Shown piece by piece: positions 37,172 to 51,140 of a DNA stretch of 64,000 nt. Source of the stretch: JAIOQJ01 sp963718635 (GTDB lineage Bacteria > Planctomycetota > Planctomycetia > Gemmatales > Gemmataceae); assembly GCA_963718635.1 (NCBI GenBank), contig OY970367.1, positions 4,340,001 through 4,404,000 of the forward strand. The letters run 5' to 3'. Positions within the stretch are counted from its first letter, which is position 1; the number at the start of each line of letters is the position of its first letter. A model generated the notes under the pieces. That model ran no database searches, was not told where the DNA came from, and saw only the letters and a list, made by a program, of their open reading frames with translations. The position numbers were made by a program, and so were the translations under genes.

Positions 37172-38236
37172 TTACGACGACGATTTCTTCTTCGCTGGCT
37201 TCGTCTCTTCCTTTTCTTCAATCTGGGCAGCGGGCGCATGGGCGCTTCCGGTCATGCCATGGACTTCGAGCACCTTCTGCCGGATATCCTCCGCAATCTT
37301 CGGATTATCGCGCAGGAACTGTTTGGCATTTTCCTTGCCTTGGCCAAGCCGTTGATCGTTGTAGCTGAAGAAAGCCCCGCTCTTGCCGACAATCTCCGAA
37401 GTCACTGCCAAGTTAAGCAAGTCGCCTTCGTAGCTGATGCCGCGATCGTGCATGAGCTCGAACTCGGCCGTGCGGAAAGGGGGCGCCACTTTGTTCTTGA
37501 CGACTTTGACCTTCGTCTCCGAGCCAATAACCTCATCGCCATCTTTGATCGCCACGGAACGACGCACTTCGAGTCGCACTGAGCTGTAGAACTTGAGCGC
37601 CAGGCCGCCGGACGTTGTTTCCGGATTGCCGAAGAAGACGCCCACTTTGAGCCGAATCTGGTTGATGAAAATCATGCACGTGTTGGTCTTGGCGATCGTC
37701 GGATTCAGAATCCGCAGCGCCTGGCTCATCAAACGCGCCTGCAAGCCAACGTGCGAATCGCCAATTTCGCCTTCAACTTCGTGTCGAGGCACGAGCGCGG
37801 CGACCGAATCGATGACGATAATATCGACCGCGTTCGACTTCACCAGCATTTCGGCAATCTTCAACGCCTCTTCCGCATTCGAAGGTTGGCTTACGAGCAA
37901 GGCTTCCAGATCGACGCCGATGCGCTTGGCCCAGGTCGGATCGAGCGCATGTTCGGCATCAATATAGGCAGCCACTCCACCTAAACGCTGCGCATTGGCC
38001 ACGGCATGCAAGGCCACCGTCGTTTTACCGGATGATTCGTTGCCGAAAATCTCGATGATACGGCCGCGCGGGAGCCCTTTGCCGCCCAACGCAATGTCGA
38101 GACTGAGCGAGCCGGTGGGGATGCCCTGCAGATCTTCACTGGACTTCTCGCCCATCTGCATGATGGCGCCCTTGCCGAACTGCTTTTCGATGGCTGAGAG
38201 GGCGTTCTTCAATTCTTTGTTTTCAGCTTCCGCCAT
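37172..38236 (-). CDS. recA: recombinase RecA
   Basis: A 354-residue protein for homologous recombination and SOS co-protease activity. Walker A is FGNESSGKTTVALHA, Walker B is DIIVIDSVAALVP, the MAW region is NTCMIFINQIRLKVGVFF and the L2 region is GNPETTSGGLALKFYSSVR. The C-terminus is acidic then Lys-rich. The length is typical and the frame intact. MIFINQIR-L-K has Leu where most RecA proteins have Glu/Met, probably a lineage feature. No SOS box was identified upstream. Confidence 0.98.
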   Translation of the reverse strand: MAEAENKELKNALSAIEKQFGKGAIMQMGEKSSEDLQGIPTGSLSLDIALGGKGLPRGRIIEIFGNESSGKTTVALHAVANAQRLGGVAAYIDAEHALDPTWAKRIGVDLEALLVSQPSNAEEALKIAEMLVKSNAVDIIVIDSVAALVPRHEVEGEIGDSHVGLQARLMSQALRILNPTIAKTNTCMIFINQIRLKVGVFFGNPETTSGGLALKFYSSVRLEVRRSVAIKDGDEVIGSETKVKVVKNKVAPPFRTAEFELMHDRGISYEGDLLNLAVTSEIVGKSGAFFSYNDQRLGQGKENAKQFLRDNPKIAEDIRQKVLEVHGMTGSAHAPAAQIEEKEETKPAKKKSSS

Positions 38237-38407
38237 GTCGATACCTCAAGGCTGGATGGCAGCTACCATCCTGAATGTAATGAATTCGCCGCCACTTGAC
38301 GACAGCGATATTTAATTTGGTGAACATTTGTAAATATACCGTCTTTTCACTGCCGAAAGTAGGTCGGTAGTGGAAAAAAGGCGATTCTTCGCAATCGAGT
38401 TTTATCG

Positions 38408-38492
38408 TTAGCCGTGACGGGAAGGCTTTGCGCAGCGGAGCGTTCTCGGCAAGAAATCGCTCCGCTGCGCAAAGCCTTTGCGTCGCGGCTAA
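38408..38492. repeat. 85-bp hairpin between recA and phosphoglucomutase
   Basis: TTAGCCGTGACG and AGGCTTTGCGCAGCGGAGCG (38408-38442) pair with 38458-38492, the inner 20 bp without mismatch, around a 15-base loop. It lies between the end of the phosphoglucomutase gene (38502) and the upstream region of recA. It could terminate the phosphoglucomutase transcript, but no U tract is present. Confidence 0.75.
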
Positions 38493-38501
38493 CAATGACG
38501 T

Positions 38502-40149
38502 TTACTCCTTTATCAGCGCATTAGCGACAATCTTCTGGGCCTCACTCACTATCGCATCCAGATGCGTTTGATCCTTGAAGCTCTCGGCATAGATCTTGTA
38601 AATGTTTTCCGTCCCGGAAGGCCTCGCGGCGAACCAGCCATTGGCGGTCACGACCTTTAGGCCGCCGATGGAAGCGTTGTTTCCAGGCGCATTGGTCAAC
38701 TTTGCTTCGATTTTCTCGCCGGCCATCGACTCTTCCTTGACGGCATCGGGGGATAACTTTTGCAGCTTCGCCTTTTGTTCGGGCGATGCCGGCGCAGTCA
38801 ATGCGCGTATAGAGCGGCGAGCCGAAAGTCTGTGTGAGTTCCCGATAATGCTCGCCCGGATCTTTTCCAGTGACGGCGGTGATCTCTGCAGCCAGTAGCC
38901 CCATAATTGGCCCGTCTTTATCGGTCGTCCAGACTGTCCCATTGCGGCGTAGAAAGCTGGCGCCGGCACTTTCTTCACCGCCAAAGCAAACAGTGCCATC
39001 GAACAAGCCGGGAGCGAACCACTTGAAGCCGACCGGAACTTCCATCAGCCGACGGCCAAGCTGATTCACCACGCGATCGATCATGCTGCTGCTAACGAGC
39101 GTCTTGCCGATGGCCGACTGCTTCGACCAACCAGGCCGATTCGCAATCAGATAACTGATCGCCACCGCCATGAAGTGATTCGGGTTCATCAACCCGACGG
39201 AGGGCGTGACAATGCCATGTCGATCCGAATCGGGGTCATTGCCAAAAGCAATACGAAATCCGTCTTTGAGCGCTACCAGGCCTGCCATGGCATAGGGACT
39301 CGAGCAATCCATCCGGATCTTGCCATCGTGATCGACGGGCATGAAGGAAAAGGTCGGATCGACGCGCGTATTGACGACCGTGATGTCGAGCCCGTAGAGC
39401 TCTTTCACCGGCGCCCAATAGTGCACGGCTGCCCCACCTAACGGGTCGATGCCGATCTTGATGCCCGCGCGGCGAATGGCATCCATGTCGATCACTTGGC
39501 CGAGATCGCGCACATAAGGCATCATCAAATCGTCTTCGCGAGTCGTCGCTGCCTTGAAGGCCTGGGCATAGGGCATCCGCTTGACGTCGCTATTGTTCGC
39601 TTGCAGCAAGGCATTGGCGCACGTTTGCATCCACGAAGTCGCATCGGTGTCGGCCGGCCCACCGTTAGGCGGGTTGTACTTGAAGCCGCCGTCTTCGGGC
39701 GGGTTATGCGATGGCGTGATGATGATGCCGTCAGCCAGATGCTCGGCCCGGCCGCGATTGTAAACCAGGATTGCCCGCGAGACGACCGGCGTGGGCGTGA
39801 AACCATCGTTGCTCTGGATAATCACATTGACGCCATTGGCGGCCAACACTTCCAAGGCCGTGCGCTGGGCCGGCGCGGAAAGAGCGTGCGTATCTTTCCC
39901 CATGAAGAGCGGGCCATCAATCTGCTGGTCGCGCCGGTAGTCGCAGATGGCCTGCGTGGTGGCCAGAATATGGGCCTCGGTGAAGGTGCCGTTGCCGGGC
40001 GTGCCGCGATGCCCGCTGGTACCGAAGAGAACCCGCTGATTCGGATCGCCCAAGTCGGGCTTGCGCTCGTAGTATTCGCGTTCGAGTTTCGCAACGTCAA
40101 TCAACATCTCTTTCGGGGCCGGCTTGCCAGCTAACGGATGAATCGGCAC
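38502..40149 (-). CDS. pgm: alpha-D-glucose phosphate-specific phosphoglucomutase (frameshifted)
   Basis: A protein of about 548 residues interconverting glucose-1- and glucose-6-phosphate. Motifs: VLFGTSGHRG at the start, ITPSHNPPEDGGFKYNPPNG with the phosphoserine, FGNDPDSDRHGIV for metal, and CFGGEESAGASFLRR for sugar binding. One extra base near 38798 (RID-APASPEQ) shifts the frame. The last domain then reads GLKVVTANGWFAARPSGTEN with the phosphate-binding RPSGTEN and ends IVANALIKE at 38502. It complements glgB in glycogen metabolism. Confidence 0.93.
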
Positions 40150-40958
40150 AGGTTGCTCCCTTCAATGGCCTTTGACACTGTCCAGCGATGAGAATTGTAT
40201 GAAGCAACATCAACGGTACGAACTTCACTCTCCCGCGCCGTTGCGATTGTCGCCTTTGTGCTAGACAAACAGCGACCGTGCGTTTTCTCTCATTCCGCAT
40301 TCCGAATTCCGCGTTCCGAATTTCTTCGTACGTTTTCCCACGATTTTCTCGCGTTTCGGCTTCCGGAAATCTTTCCGGAATATTAACCGATAGCCTTTTC
40401 CGCCCTTTTTTGAAACATCTCAAGCTATACTCAACGAGTTTATATTTTTGCCGGCATCTTTTTGTCGGGTTCTTCTCTTAATTCCACGCTCCGAATTCCG
40501 CATTCCACATTTCCCTTGCGCGTTTTCCCACGATTTTCTCGGGTTTGACCTTCTGGAAATATTTCCAGAAGGTTGCCCGTCAGAATGACGGGCGATTGAG
40601 CGTCTTATGTTTGAACTACGTACAAGCGAGACGCTTGTACTACGGAAAAGTCGGAAAGTTATTGTTCGTTTTCCCACGATTTTCTCGGAAAAGCCCTTCG
40701 GGAAATATTTCCCGAAGGGTCGGGGAAAACCCTGAGCGCCGTCTTTCACTCCGCGAAAGGCGACTATGTTTCCCCTCGTTTGAGGCTCCCCGTCGAACGT
40801 CTTGATCGACGCTCCTGTGTCAGTAACGCCGTATACCAGCTTAGGCGCGCTCAAAATGGAATTGCGCAATCGTTCATTCGATCTACAATCGAAGCGTGGT
40901 GCTATGCCTGAGCCCTCAAGATTGTGTGCCCAACGAGAACTGGCAGGACGACGAAATT
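40150..40958. repeat. gene-free gap with three related hairpin units
   Basis: Each unit begins CGTTTTCCCACGATTTTCTC and ends in a palindrome: 40331-40380 (TTCCGGAAA...TTTCCGGAA), 40521-40572 (CCTTCTGGAAAT...ATTTCCAGAAGG) and 40667-40719 (CCCTTCGGGAAAT...ATTTCCCGAAGGG). The leaders are nearly identical while the stems differ by paired changes. Fragments of an AATTCCGCATTCCG repeat are scattered between. No gene was recognised in the 809 bases. Confidence 0.8.
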
Positions 40959-41540
40959 ATGACCATTGCAACACTATCCGCGCATCGAACAGTTCCCGTT
41001 GGCCCTCGGCCGTTGGTATGGACCTGCCGCGAGTTTCATCGTCTCGGCGATGCTGGCGTTTTCGAGGGCCGGCGGGCGATGCTGCTTCAAGGGGTCGTTT
41101 TGGAAGAGGGGCCGATGACTCCACCTCACGCGATCACGCTCGAACTGGCCGAAGATGCCATTCGGAAGGCCTTCGGCGCGGGCCGGCGGATTCGCAACCA
41201 ATCTCCTTTGGTGCTTGGTCAAGATCTTGATCCAGAGCCCGACCTTGCTATCGTTGCAGGCCTATCGCGCGGCAGCTCGAAGCACCCCACCATGGCCGAC
41301 CTGGTCATCGAAGTGGCAGACTCTTCTCTCGCCTTCGATACAAACGACAAACGTCTGATCTATGCTCGCGCAGGCATCCCCGAATATTGGGTCATCGATG
41401 TGAACGGGCGACAACTCCTCGTCTATCGAGATCCGAATGGCAGCGACTACACGACCCAACAGGCGATCGGCCCAACGGGCATGATTTCACCGGTGGCGGC
41501 GCCGGCAGCGCAGATAAAAGTTGAAGACTTGCTGATGTGA
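40959..41540 (+). CDS. Uma2-family protein
   Basis: A 193-residue protein, starting at ATG 40959. The core reads PEPDLAIVAGLSRGSS, DLVIEVADSSLAFDTNDKRL and YARAGIPEYWVIDVNGRQLL, the PD-(D/E)XK-like strand pattern with Asp and Glu in expected positions. The sequence is clearly different from the Uma2 copies at 29.8 and 51.7 kb. The function is unproven. It is followed by the Imm52-like gene. Confidence 0.85.
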   Translation: MTIATLSAHRTVPVGPRPLVWTCREFHRLGDAGVFEGRRAMLLQGVVLEEGPMTPPHAITLELAEDAIRKAFGAGRRIRNQSPLVLGQDLDPEPDLAIVAGLSRGSSKHPTMADLVIEVADSSLAFDTNDKRLIYARAGIPEYWVIDVNGRQLLVYRDPNGSDYTTQQAIGPTGMISPVAAPAAQIKVEDLLM

Positions 41541-41618
41541 GGGTGATACGGGATTCAGTCATGTTTTTCAGTCGGTTTTAGGAGTCAACAGACTTGTACT
41601 ATATAGTGGGCCGTACTC

Positions 41619-42314
41619 ATGAATAGGGATGAGTTCTTCATCGGATTTTATTGGGGTCCGAGAAAAGAAAATGTATCAGCATGCGCAGGCCGCCTGTTTG
41701 ATTTGTTCCGACGATTGCAAGAGGTGGATCCATCGTGTTATTGGGCAAGTGTACAACAAACAAGACGGTCAAAAGCATCACATCCTTCCAAACCGCAGAT
41801 TGCGAAAGCCCTGGTAGCGGGGGTAAACCGGCGACATGACAATAACGAGGTAATCGCCGAACTGGGCTTTTTGGCCACTTTCATATCAAGTGACAACTTA
41901 GTGTTGCGCGTCGTGTGCGGCGGGTCTAGTATTGGCCTCAAGAATTGTATTGTAATAAATTTTCCAGATGATGAACCTATTCTCGACCGCTGGCTAAAGG
42001 TGCCGAAGCTTCTGAGTCTGTCCAAGGCAATTGTTGAAGCATGGCAGCCGGATTCTGGAGGAATTAGATCCCACGAATGCTCGAAAATTGTCTATGCAAG
42101 TCCGACCGAATATAAATTTGGCTGGATCAATTTCTTCAAGACTGCGCGGCTAGAGGCTGCGCCGGTAGTCAGCAAACCATCATACGTCGTCCAAGACGAG
42201 CACGGTTATTATATCATACTAACCGATGAGCCCTTGTCATCGAAAAACACGGAGCATATTGAGTTGATTCGCAATGTGGCGACCCGCTTAAGCTCTCAGA
42301 TAAAGTGCTCATAA
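41619..42314 (+). CDS. Imm52-like immunity protein
   Basis: A 231-residue soluble protein whose N-terminus FFIGFYWGPRKENVSACAGR and LFRRLQEVDPSCYWASVQQ resemble the Imm52 family (from memory), which protects against polymorphic toxins of contact-dependent or type VI systems. No toxin gene lies next to it. The A+T content is higher than in neighbours, which suggests acquisition. It is probably an orphan immunity gene. Confidence 0.55.
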   Translation: MNRDEFFIGFYWGPRKENVSACAGRLFDLFRRLQEVDPSCYWASVQQTRRSKASHPSKPQIAKALVAGVNRRHDNNEVIAELGFLATFISSDNLVLRVVCGGSSIGLKNCIVINFPDDEPILDRWLKVPKLLSLSKAIVEAWQPDSGGIRSHECSKIVYASPTEYKFGWINFFKTARLEAAPVVSKPSYVVQDEHGYYIILTDEPLSSKNTEHIELIRNVATRLSSQIKCS

Positions 42315-42442
42315 CATTAGTTTTAAATAGACCCAGAATTGACAATGAACGCATAACGAAACAACTCGGACGAAGTGCACGGTATCCGTATGTAGAGCGA
42401 AAATAAGCCAAAATGCTGTTCGCCCGAGCGAGGAACATAATC

Positions 42443-42676
42443 ATGCAATTGGATCTCACCGCGATTTACGAACAACAACCGGATGGTTGGATCGTCGCCA
42501 GCATTGCAGAAATTCCGGGCGTGCTTACCCAGGGCAGAACGATGGACGAGGCCCGCGAGATGCTCGCCGACGCGCTGACGCAAATTACCGAGTGCAATCG
42601 AGAAATTCGCACATCGGAAGCACAGCCGGGCGCGATCATCGAACGCTTTGAAATTCCGGTCGGAGCCGTTTCATGA
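42443..42676 (+). CDS. hicB: HicB-family antitoxin
   Basis: A 77-residue protein starting at ATG 42443, with GAGGAAC upstream. DGWIVASIAEIPGVLTQGRT then MDEAREMLADALTQITE is the HicB partial RNase H-like fold. The last codons overlap the HicA start (ATGA), so the antitoxin is made first. The tail EIPVGAVS is short and lacks a separate DNA-binding domain. Confidence 0.85.
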   Translation: MQLDLTAIYEQQPDGWIVASIAEIPGVLTQGRTMDEAREMLADALTQITECNREIRTSEAQPGAIIERFEIPVGAVS

Positions 42677-42858
42677 AGCGCCGAGATCTCGTCCAGCATC
42701 TGGTGAGACACGGTTGCTTCCTCAAACGCGACGATGGTAAGCACTCCGTCTATTGGAACCCGGCAACCGGCGCCACCGCGCTGGTGCCGCGCCATCGGGA
42801 ACTTAGCGACCATACTGCTCGCGGCATCTGCCGCCAACTCGGTATTCCATCGAGTTGA
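42673..42858 (+). CDS. hicA: HicA-family mRNA interferase toxin
   Basis: A 61-residue protein: MKRRDLVQHLVRHGCFLKRD then DGKHSVYWNP...ALVPRHREL is the double-stranded-RNA-binding-like HicA fold, with the catalytic His in GKHSVY. It overlaps hicB by four bases. HicA cleaves mRNA when HicB is lost. Order and spacing are typical of a functional pair. Confidence 0.88.
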   Translation: MKRRDLVQHLVRHGCFLKRDDGKHSVYWNPATGATALVPRHRELSDHTARGICRQLGIPSS

Positions 42859-42963
42859 GAGGAAACTCACGTAAAATGAGCTCGGCCAAATCCCATTTCC
42901 AGACGGCTACGCTTTTGTCAATTCGAATTCGAGCCAAGCACACCGCGAATTCTCGATGATTCA

Positions 42964-44202
42964 CTAATTCTTCCCAATGCAATATAGATGCGTCTTCGTC
43001 CGCAGGTAGATGGCATCACCAATCATGGCGGGAGAGGCCATGCAGCCGGCGTCGAGCTTGTTCACCGCTTCGGACTTATACTCTTTACCCACGGCCAGCA
43101 CGTGCGTTTTGCCGTCCTGATCGCTGATGTAGATATGCCCGTCGGCCAGCGTAGGCGACGACGAAAAATCGCCGCCGAGCCGTTCCTGCCAATGTTGCAT
43201 GCCGGTCTTGGCATCCACGCATGAGGCAAAACCTTTATCGCTGAACATGTAAAGCAGGTCGTCCACCAGCAAGAGCGAAGGTCTTGTCGGGCCGGCCTTG
43301 ATCGTTTTCCAGACGACGGAATCCTTGGGCAGAACACCGGCGCCCCCTTGCTTCACAGCCAGAACGTTCGCAGTGTGGCCGCTGTTGAGGAAGATAAGGC
43401 CGTGGCCCATCACCGGCTTAAGCGCTTCGTTCATGCCGCCAGTGTGTAAGCGCCAATATTCGTCGCCCGTTTTCGGATCGTACGAGATGGTCGCCTCGGC
43501 GGCGGGCGAGACCAGCTGCGCTTTGCCGTCGATCTCAAAGATAGAGGGAGTCGAATAGGCTTTTTTGAAATCGCCGTTGTTCGTGGTGTAGGCGATGTTG
43601 CGGTCTTTCTTCCAGGCGGTCGTGCCATCGGCGGTGTTCAACGCGGCAACGTATTGTTGATCGAAGCCGTCGAACGTCAGGAAAAGCAGCTTGCCATAAA
43701 GGATCGGCGACGAGCCGGGACCGCGGAAATGGTTGCAGGGCAAGTCGTGTCGCTCCCAGATTTTGGCGCCGGTTTTGGTGTCGAGGCAAAGCGTGCCGTG
43801 ACTGCCGAAATGGAGGTAGACCCGTCCCTCTTCGATAACGGGTGTTGGCGTGCCATAGCTGTTGAAATCAATGCAGAACGCGGGCTTTTCCTCCGTGAAT
43901 AGTTTGATGTCGTGCACGATCCTGCCATCGGCCCGGTTGACGCAGACGGCATAGAATTCTTTGCCATCCGCGCGGGCGGTGCTCAGCCAGATCTGATCGC
44001 CCCAGATTACGGGCGACGACCACGCTTTGTCGTGGATGGCCGTCTTCCAGCGGATGTTCTCCGTCTCGCTCCACTTGATTGGCAGGTTCTTGGCCACGGC
44101 ATGGCCATCGCCGGTAGGGCCGCGAAATTGCGGCCAACTATCTACAGCATGAAGTGGGCAAACGACAGCGGCGAAAAGAACAGCGATTAAAAACGCACGC
44201 AT
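42964..44202 (-). CDS. exported PQQ-like beta-propeller protein
   Basis: A 412-residue protein, counting from MRAFLIAVLFAAVV at 44202; the frame extends to 44253. After the signal peptide come WPQFRGPTGDGHAVAKNLP and repeated PQQ-type blades with A-x-D...G-x-x-x-W motifs (CLDTKTGAKIWERHDL, ALNTADGTTAWKKDRNI, CVDAKTGMQHWQERLGG). Such proteins are very common in Planctomycetes. No dehydrogenase active site was recognised, so a structural or binding role is as likely as an enzymatic one. Confidence 0.88.
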   Translation of the reverse strand: MRAFLIAVLFAAVVCPLHAVDSWPQFRGPTGDGHAVAKNLPIKWSETENIRWKTAIHDKAWSSPVIWGDQIWLSTARADGKEFYAVCVNRADGRIVHDIKLFTEEKPAFCIDFNSYGTPTPVIEEGRVYLHFGSHGTLCLDTKTGAKIWERHDLPCNHFRGPGSSPILYGKLLFLTFDGFDQQYVAALNTADGTTAWKKDRNIAYTTNNGDFKKAYSTPSIFEIDGKAQLVSPAAEATISYDPKTGDEYWRLHTGGMNEALKPVMGHGLIFLNSGHTANVLAVKQGGAGVLPKDSVVWKTIKAGPTRPSLLLVDDLLYMFSDKGFASCVDAKTGMQHWQERLGGDFSSSPTLADGHIYISDQDGKTHVLAVGKEYKSEAVNKLDAGCMASPAMIGDAIYLRTKTHLYCIGKN

Positions 44203-44494
44203 TGCAAAATCCAGGTGGGAAGAAAACAGCAGGCAACGGACGATTCTCTTCAATGTAACGAATTTTAGCGCTGCCGATGTTCAAAAATCGCAAAACGTTC
44301 GAGCCGCGGCCGTTAGGAAGCAGTGGATTCCGCGATTCCTGACGTAAGGCCGTTTCTACTAAGTTGAATGGAGGCAAAGCAAAATGCGGGTGATTGGCGC
44401 GAAGCCTTCACCCTTAGCCGGAATAGAGTGCGCTTCACGCGGCGCGCGAACGATATACTGAGCTTGGAAATCCGTCCAATCTGAGGGTTCAATT

Positions 44495-45949
44495 TTGTCC
44501 ATCTTTCCCGTTTGGGCCATCAACTGGCAAGAGATGACCGGTTGGTTTGCGCTGCTCAACTTCGTGTTGGTTTCGCTCACGTTGTTGTCGATTTTGACCA
44601 TCAAGAAAAACTCCGCCTCAGCAGTCGCCTGGTGCATGTCGGTATTCTTGATGCCGATCGGAGGGACCGCGCTCTATTGGCTGTTCGGCTACCAGAGCGT
44701 TTATCGGCCGCTCGAACGTAAGCGTAAACATGCCGAGTCGTATAGGAGGCGAAAGAGCGGCGCCAACGAACTCGCGCCCATCGGCCCTGAGCGAACCGGC
44801 AGTGGCGCGGAGTTGGCCGCCTTGAGCGCTCGCCTCGGGGCTTCGCCGATGGTGGAAGGCAACAACGTCGAACTTTATACCGAAGGCCAGGCTACGTTCG
44901 ACGCAATGCTTACTGCTATCCGTCACGCCAAGAGCCATATCCATCTCGAGTTTTTTATCTTCCGGATGGATGGCATTGGCGGCCAGTTCATCGAAGCCTT
45001 GATCGAACGAGCCCGGGCCGGGGTGCAGGTTCGCTTTCTCTACGACGCCATCGGATCATGGAGCCTGCATCGAAGTTCCCTTCGGCCGCTCTTAGAAGCG
45101 GGCGGGCAAGTCGTGCCATTTCTATCGATCAATCCCTTACGACGGCGAATCCAGATCAACCTCCGTAATCACCGCAAGATTCTGGTAGTCGATGGCAAAA
45201 TAGCCTTTACCGGCGGCTTCAACATCGGCGATGAGTATATCGGCAAGAACGCCTTTTTCGGCCCGTGGCGCGACACTTTCCTGCGCCTGACCGGGCCAGC
45301 CGTGCGTTACGTCCAACGCGTCTTCACCGAGGATTGGAGTTTCGCCTCTCAAGAAGAACTTACGGACGCCAGCTATTTCCCGAACGCCGTCAGCCAAGGA
45401 AATGTGGCAGCGCAGATCGCCTGGTCGGGACCGGATCAGGATTTCAAGTCGATCCGAGAGATCTACTTCGCCGCCATTGTGAAGGCGGTGCAGCGCGTCT
45501 GGATTGCCACTCCTTACTTTGTGCCGGATGAGAGCCTGTTCGACGCCCTCTGTCTCGCCGCACGCTCGGGTCGAGACGTCCGCCTGCTTTGCCCCTTTCG
45601 ACCGGATAAATGGGTTCCCTATCTGGCGGCTCGTTACTATTGGGCGGACGCGCTGACGGCCGGCGTGAAAATCTATCAATACACGCCCGGCTTTATGCAC
45701 TCCAAAGTGCTGCTGATCGATGATAACTGGTCGTCTGTGGGGTCGGCGAACTTCGACAACCGCAGCCTTCACTTAAACTTTGAAATGACTTGCATGATGG
45801 AATCGAGCGAGATCGTCAGCCATCTTGAGGCCGCCTTTCTGCACGACTTGGAATCATCGATCCGGATCGATGCGACCCAATTCGGCAGACGCGGTTTCGT
45901 AAGCGAGCTAGCCGAGAACGGCTGCCGGCTGCTGTCGCCGGTCTTGTAA
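44495..45949 (+). CDS. cls: cardiolipin synthase
   Basis: A 484-residue protein, starting at TTG 44495 with GAGGG upstream, or at ATG 44534. Two N-terminal membrane helices (FALLNFVLVSLTLLSILTI; AVAWCMSVFLMPIGGTALYW) precede two phospholipase-D HKD motifs: NHRKILVVDGKIAFTGGFN and MHSKVLLIDDNWSSVGSAN. Both catalytic His/Lys/Asp sets are present. It joins phosphatidylglycerols to form cardiolipin at the inner membrane. It converges on rpoC with a terminator between. Confidence 0.95.
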   Translation: MSIFPVWAINWQEMTGWFALLNFVLVSLTLLSILTIKKNSASAVAWCMSVFLMPIGGTALYWLFGYQSVYRPLERKRKHAESYRRRKSGANELAPIGPERTGSGAELAALSARLGASPMVEGNNVELYTEGQATFDAMLTAIRHAKSHIHLEFFIFRMDGIGGQFIEALIERARAGVQVRFLYDAIGSWSLHRSSLRPLLEAGGQVVPFLSINPLRRRIQINLRNHRKILVVDGKIAFTGGFNIGDEYIGKNAFFGPWRDTFLRLTGPAVRYVQRVFTEDWSFASQEELTDASYFPNAVSQGNVAAQIAWSGPDQDFKSIREIYFAAIVKAVQRVWIATPYFVPDESLFDALCLAARSGRDVRLLCPFRPDKWVPYLAARYYWADALTAGVKIYQYTPGFMHSKVLLIDDNWSSVGSANFDNRSLHLNFEMTCMMESSEIVSHLEAAFLHDLESSIRIDATQFGRRGFVSELAENGCRLLSPVL

Positions 45950-45962
45950 TGTAACCATCAAC

Positions 45963-46005
45963 GAAAAAAGGCGTACGAGTGAGAATCGATTCTCACTCCT
46001 ACGCC
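45963..46005 (-). terminator. rho-independent terminator after rpoC
   Basis: A stem GGCGTA...TACGCC continuing through GAGTGAGAATC/GATTCTCACTC (45970-46005) is followed on the minus strand by TTTTTT. It lies 20 bases beyond the rpoC stop and ends the long operon. It may also stop cls transcripts from the other side, though that side lacks a U tract. Confidence 0.9.
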
Positions 46006-46025
46006 TGGATGGAACAAGTGCCCTC

Positions 46026-50387
<4,362 letters not shown>

Positions 50388-50437
50388 AAATGCTTTCCCC
50401 CGATGTAAGGCGATCTTCGTCGTCTAGTTCAAAAACA

Positions 50438-50766
50438 CTAACGGATGTTTGAAACCGGTTCAGGCCACTCGCGCGGAGCGGGGCGATAATGTTCGATAAA
50501 ACTTTCTTCATCCAGATCGTAAATCTGGGTAAAGAATCCGGGGCAATGATATTTCTCTTCGTACTCTTCCAGAGCGTCGCGTAACGGGACTATCGCGTAA
50601 TCGTCATGGCCTAACTGGAACATCGGCACGTTATGTATCACTTGCGTCAAATGCTCGATCTGCTCCCGTGATCCTTCCGAGTACGATGCATTTCGAATGA
50701 CGCCCAGCCGCGGTGCAGAATCCACCCAAGCTTCTCGACCAGCACACGTCTCTCATGATCGACCAT
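50438..50766 (-). CDS. small hypothetical protein (frameshifted)
   Basis: From the ATG at 50766 (GGAGG upstream) the frame reads VDHERRVLVEKLGWILHRGW. A one-base loss near 50703 leads into VIRNASYSEGSREQIEHLTQ then VIHNVPMFQLGHDDYAIVPL. The helical pattern resembles small planctomycete proteins of unknown function found near toxin/immunity genes (weak, from memory). An in-frame ATG at 50778 overlaps the stop of the upstream gene, so the two are coupled. It is the last gene before rpoC. Confidence 0.5.
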
Positions 50767-50777
50767 AGAGGCCTCCA

Positions 50778-51107
50778 TCAAGACTCTTCCACTCGGACAT
50801 CCGCCAACGGCACAGACCCGGTTTGTCCTTCTATTCCTAGAGGCTGAATATCAATCGCACGAATGGTCATTCTTCCGCGCGGCGTCCGCAAAAATTCAAC
50901 TAACTCATAAAAATCACGCTTGCGATCCCAGCGTCCGATAGCGCTTCTCGGGGAATAAAGTCGGCCCAATTCAACATAGATTGTTTCGTCCGCCACCCGC
51001 TCGCGGATTAGCCTGGCTGGAAACACCGTCAAGCCTAGCGTTCGGGCCGCCACTGCCCGGTGTACCCCGTCTTGAATGTAAAACAAATCGTCGGGACCAA
51101 CGATCAT
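50778..51107 (-). CDS. ParB/sulfiredoxin-like domain protein
   Basis: A 109-residue protein whose N-terminus DDLFYIQDGVHRAVAARTLG and LTVFPARLIRERVADETIYV matches the ParB/Srx-type nucleotide-binding core (D-G-x-H-R-x-x-A-A). It is much shorter than chromosomal ParB and lacks the HTH. Such small versions occur as C-terminal toxin domains of polymorphic toxins, and this may be a detached remnant of one. It is coupled to the next small gene. Confidence 0.55.
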   Translation of the reverse strand: MIVGPDDLFYIQDGVHRAVAARTLGLTVFPARLIRERVADETIYVELGRLYSPRSAIGRWDRKRDFYELVEFLRTPRGRMTIRAIDIQPLGIEGQTGSVPLADVRVEES

Positions 51108-51140
51108 GACACATCCTTATCTCGTGGCCCTTTTTAAACA

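Noticed and set aside
27331..40719. CRISPR arrays
   Set aside because: The repeat clusters lack unique spacers of constant length and no cas gene is present.
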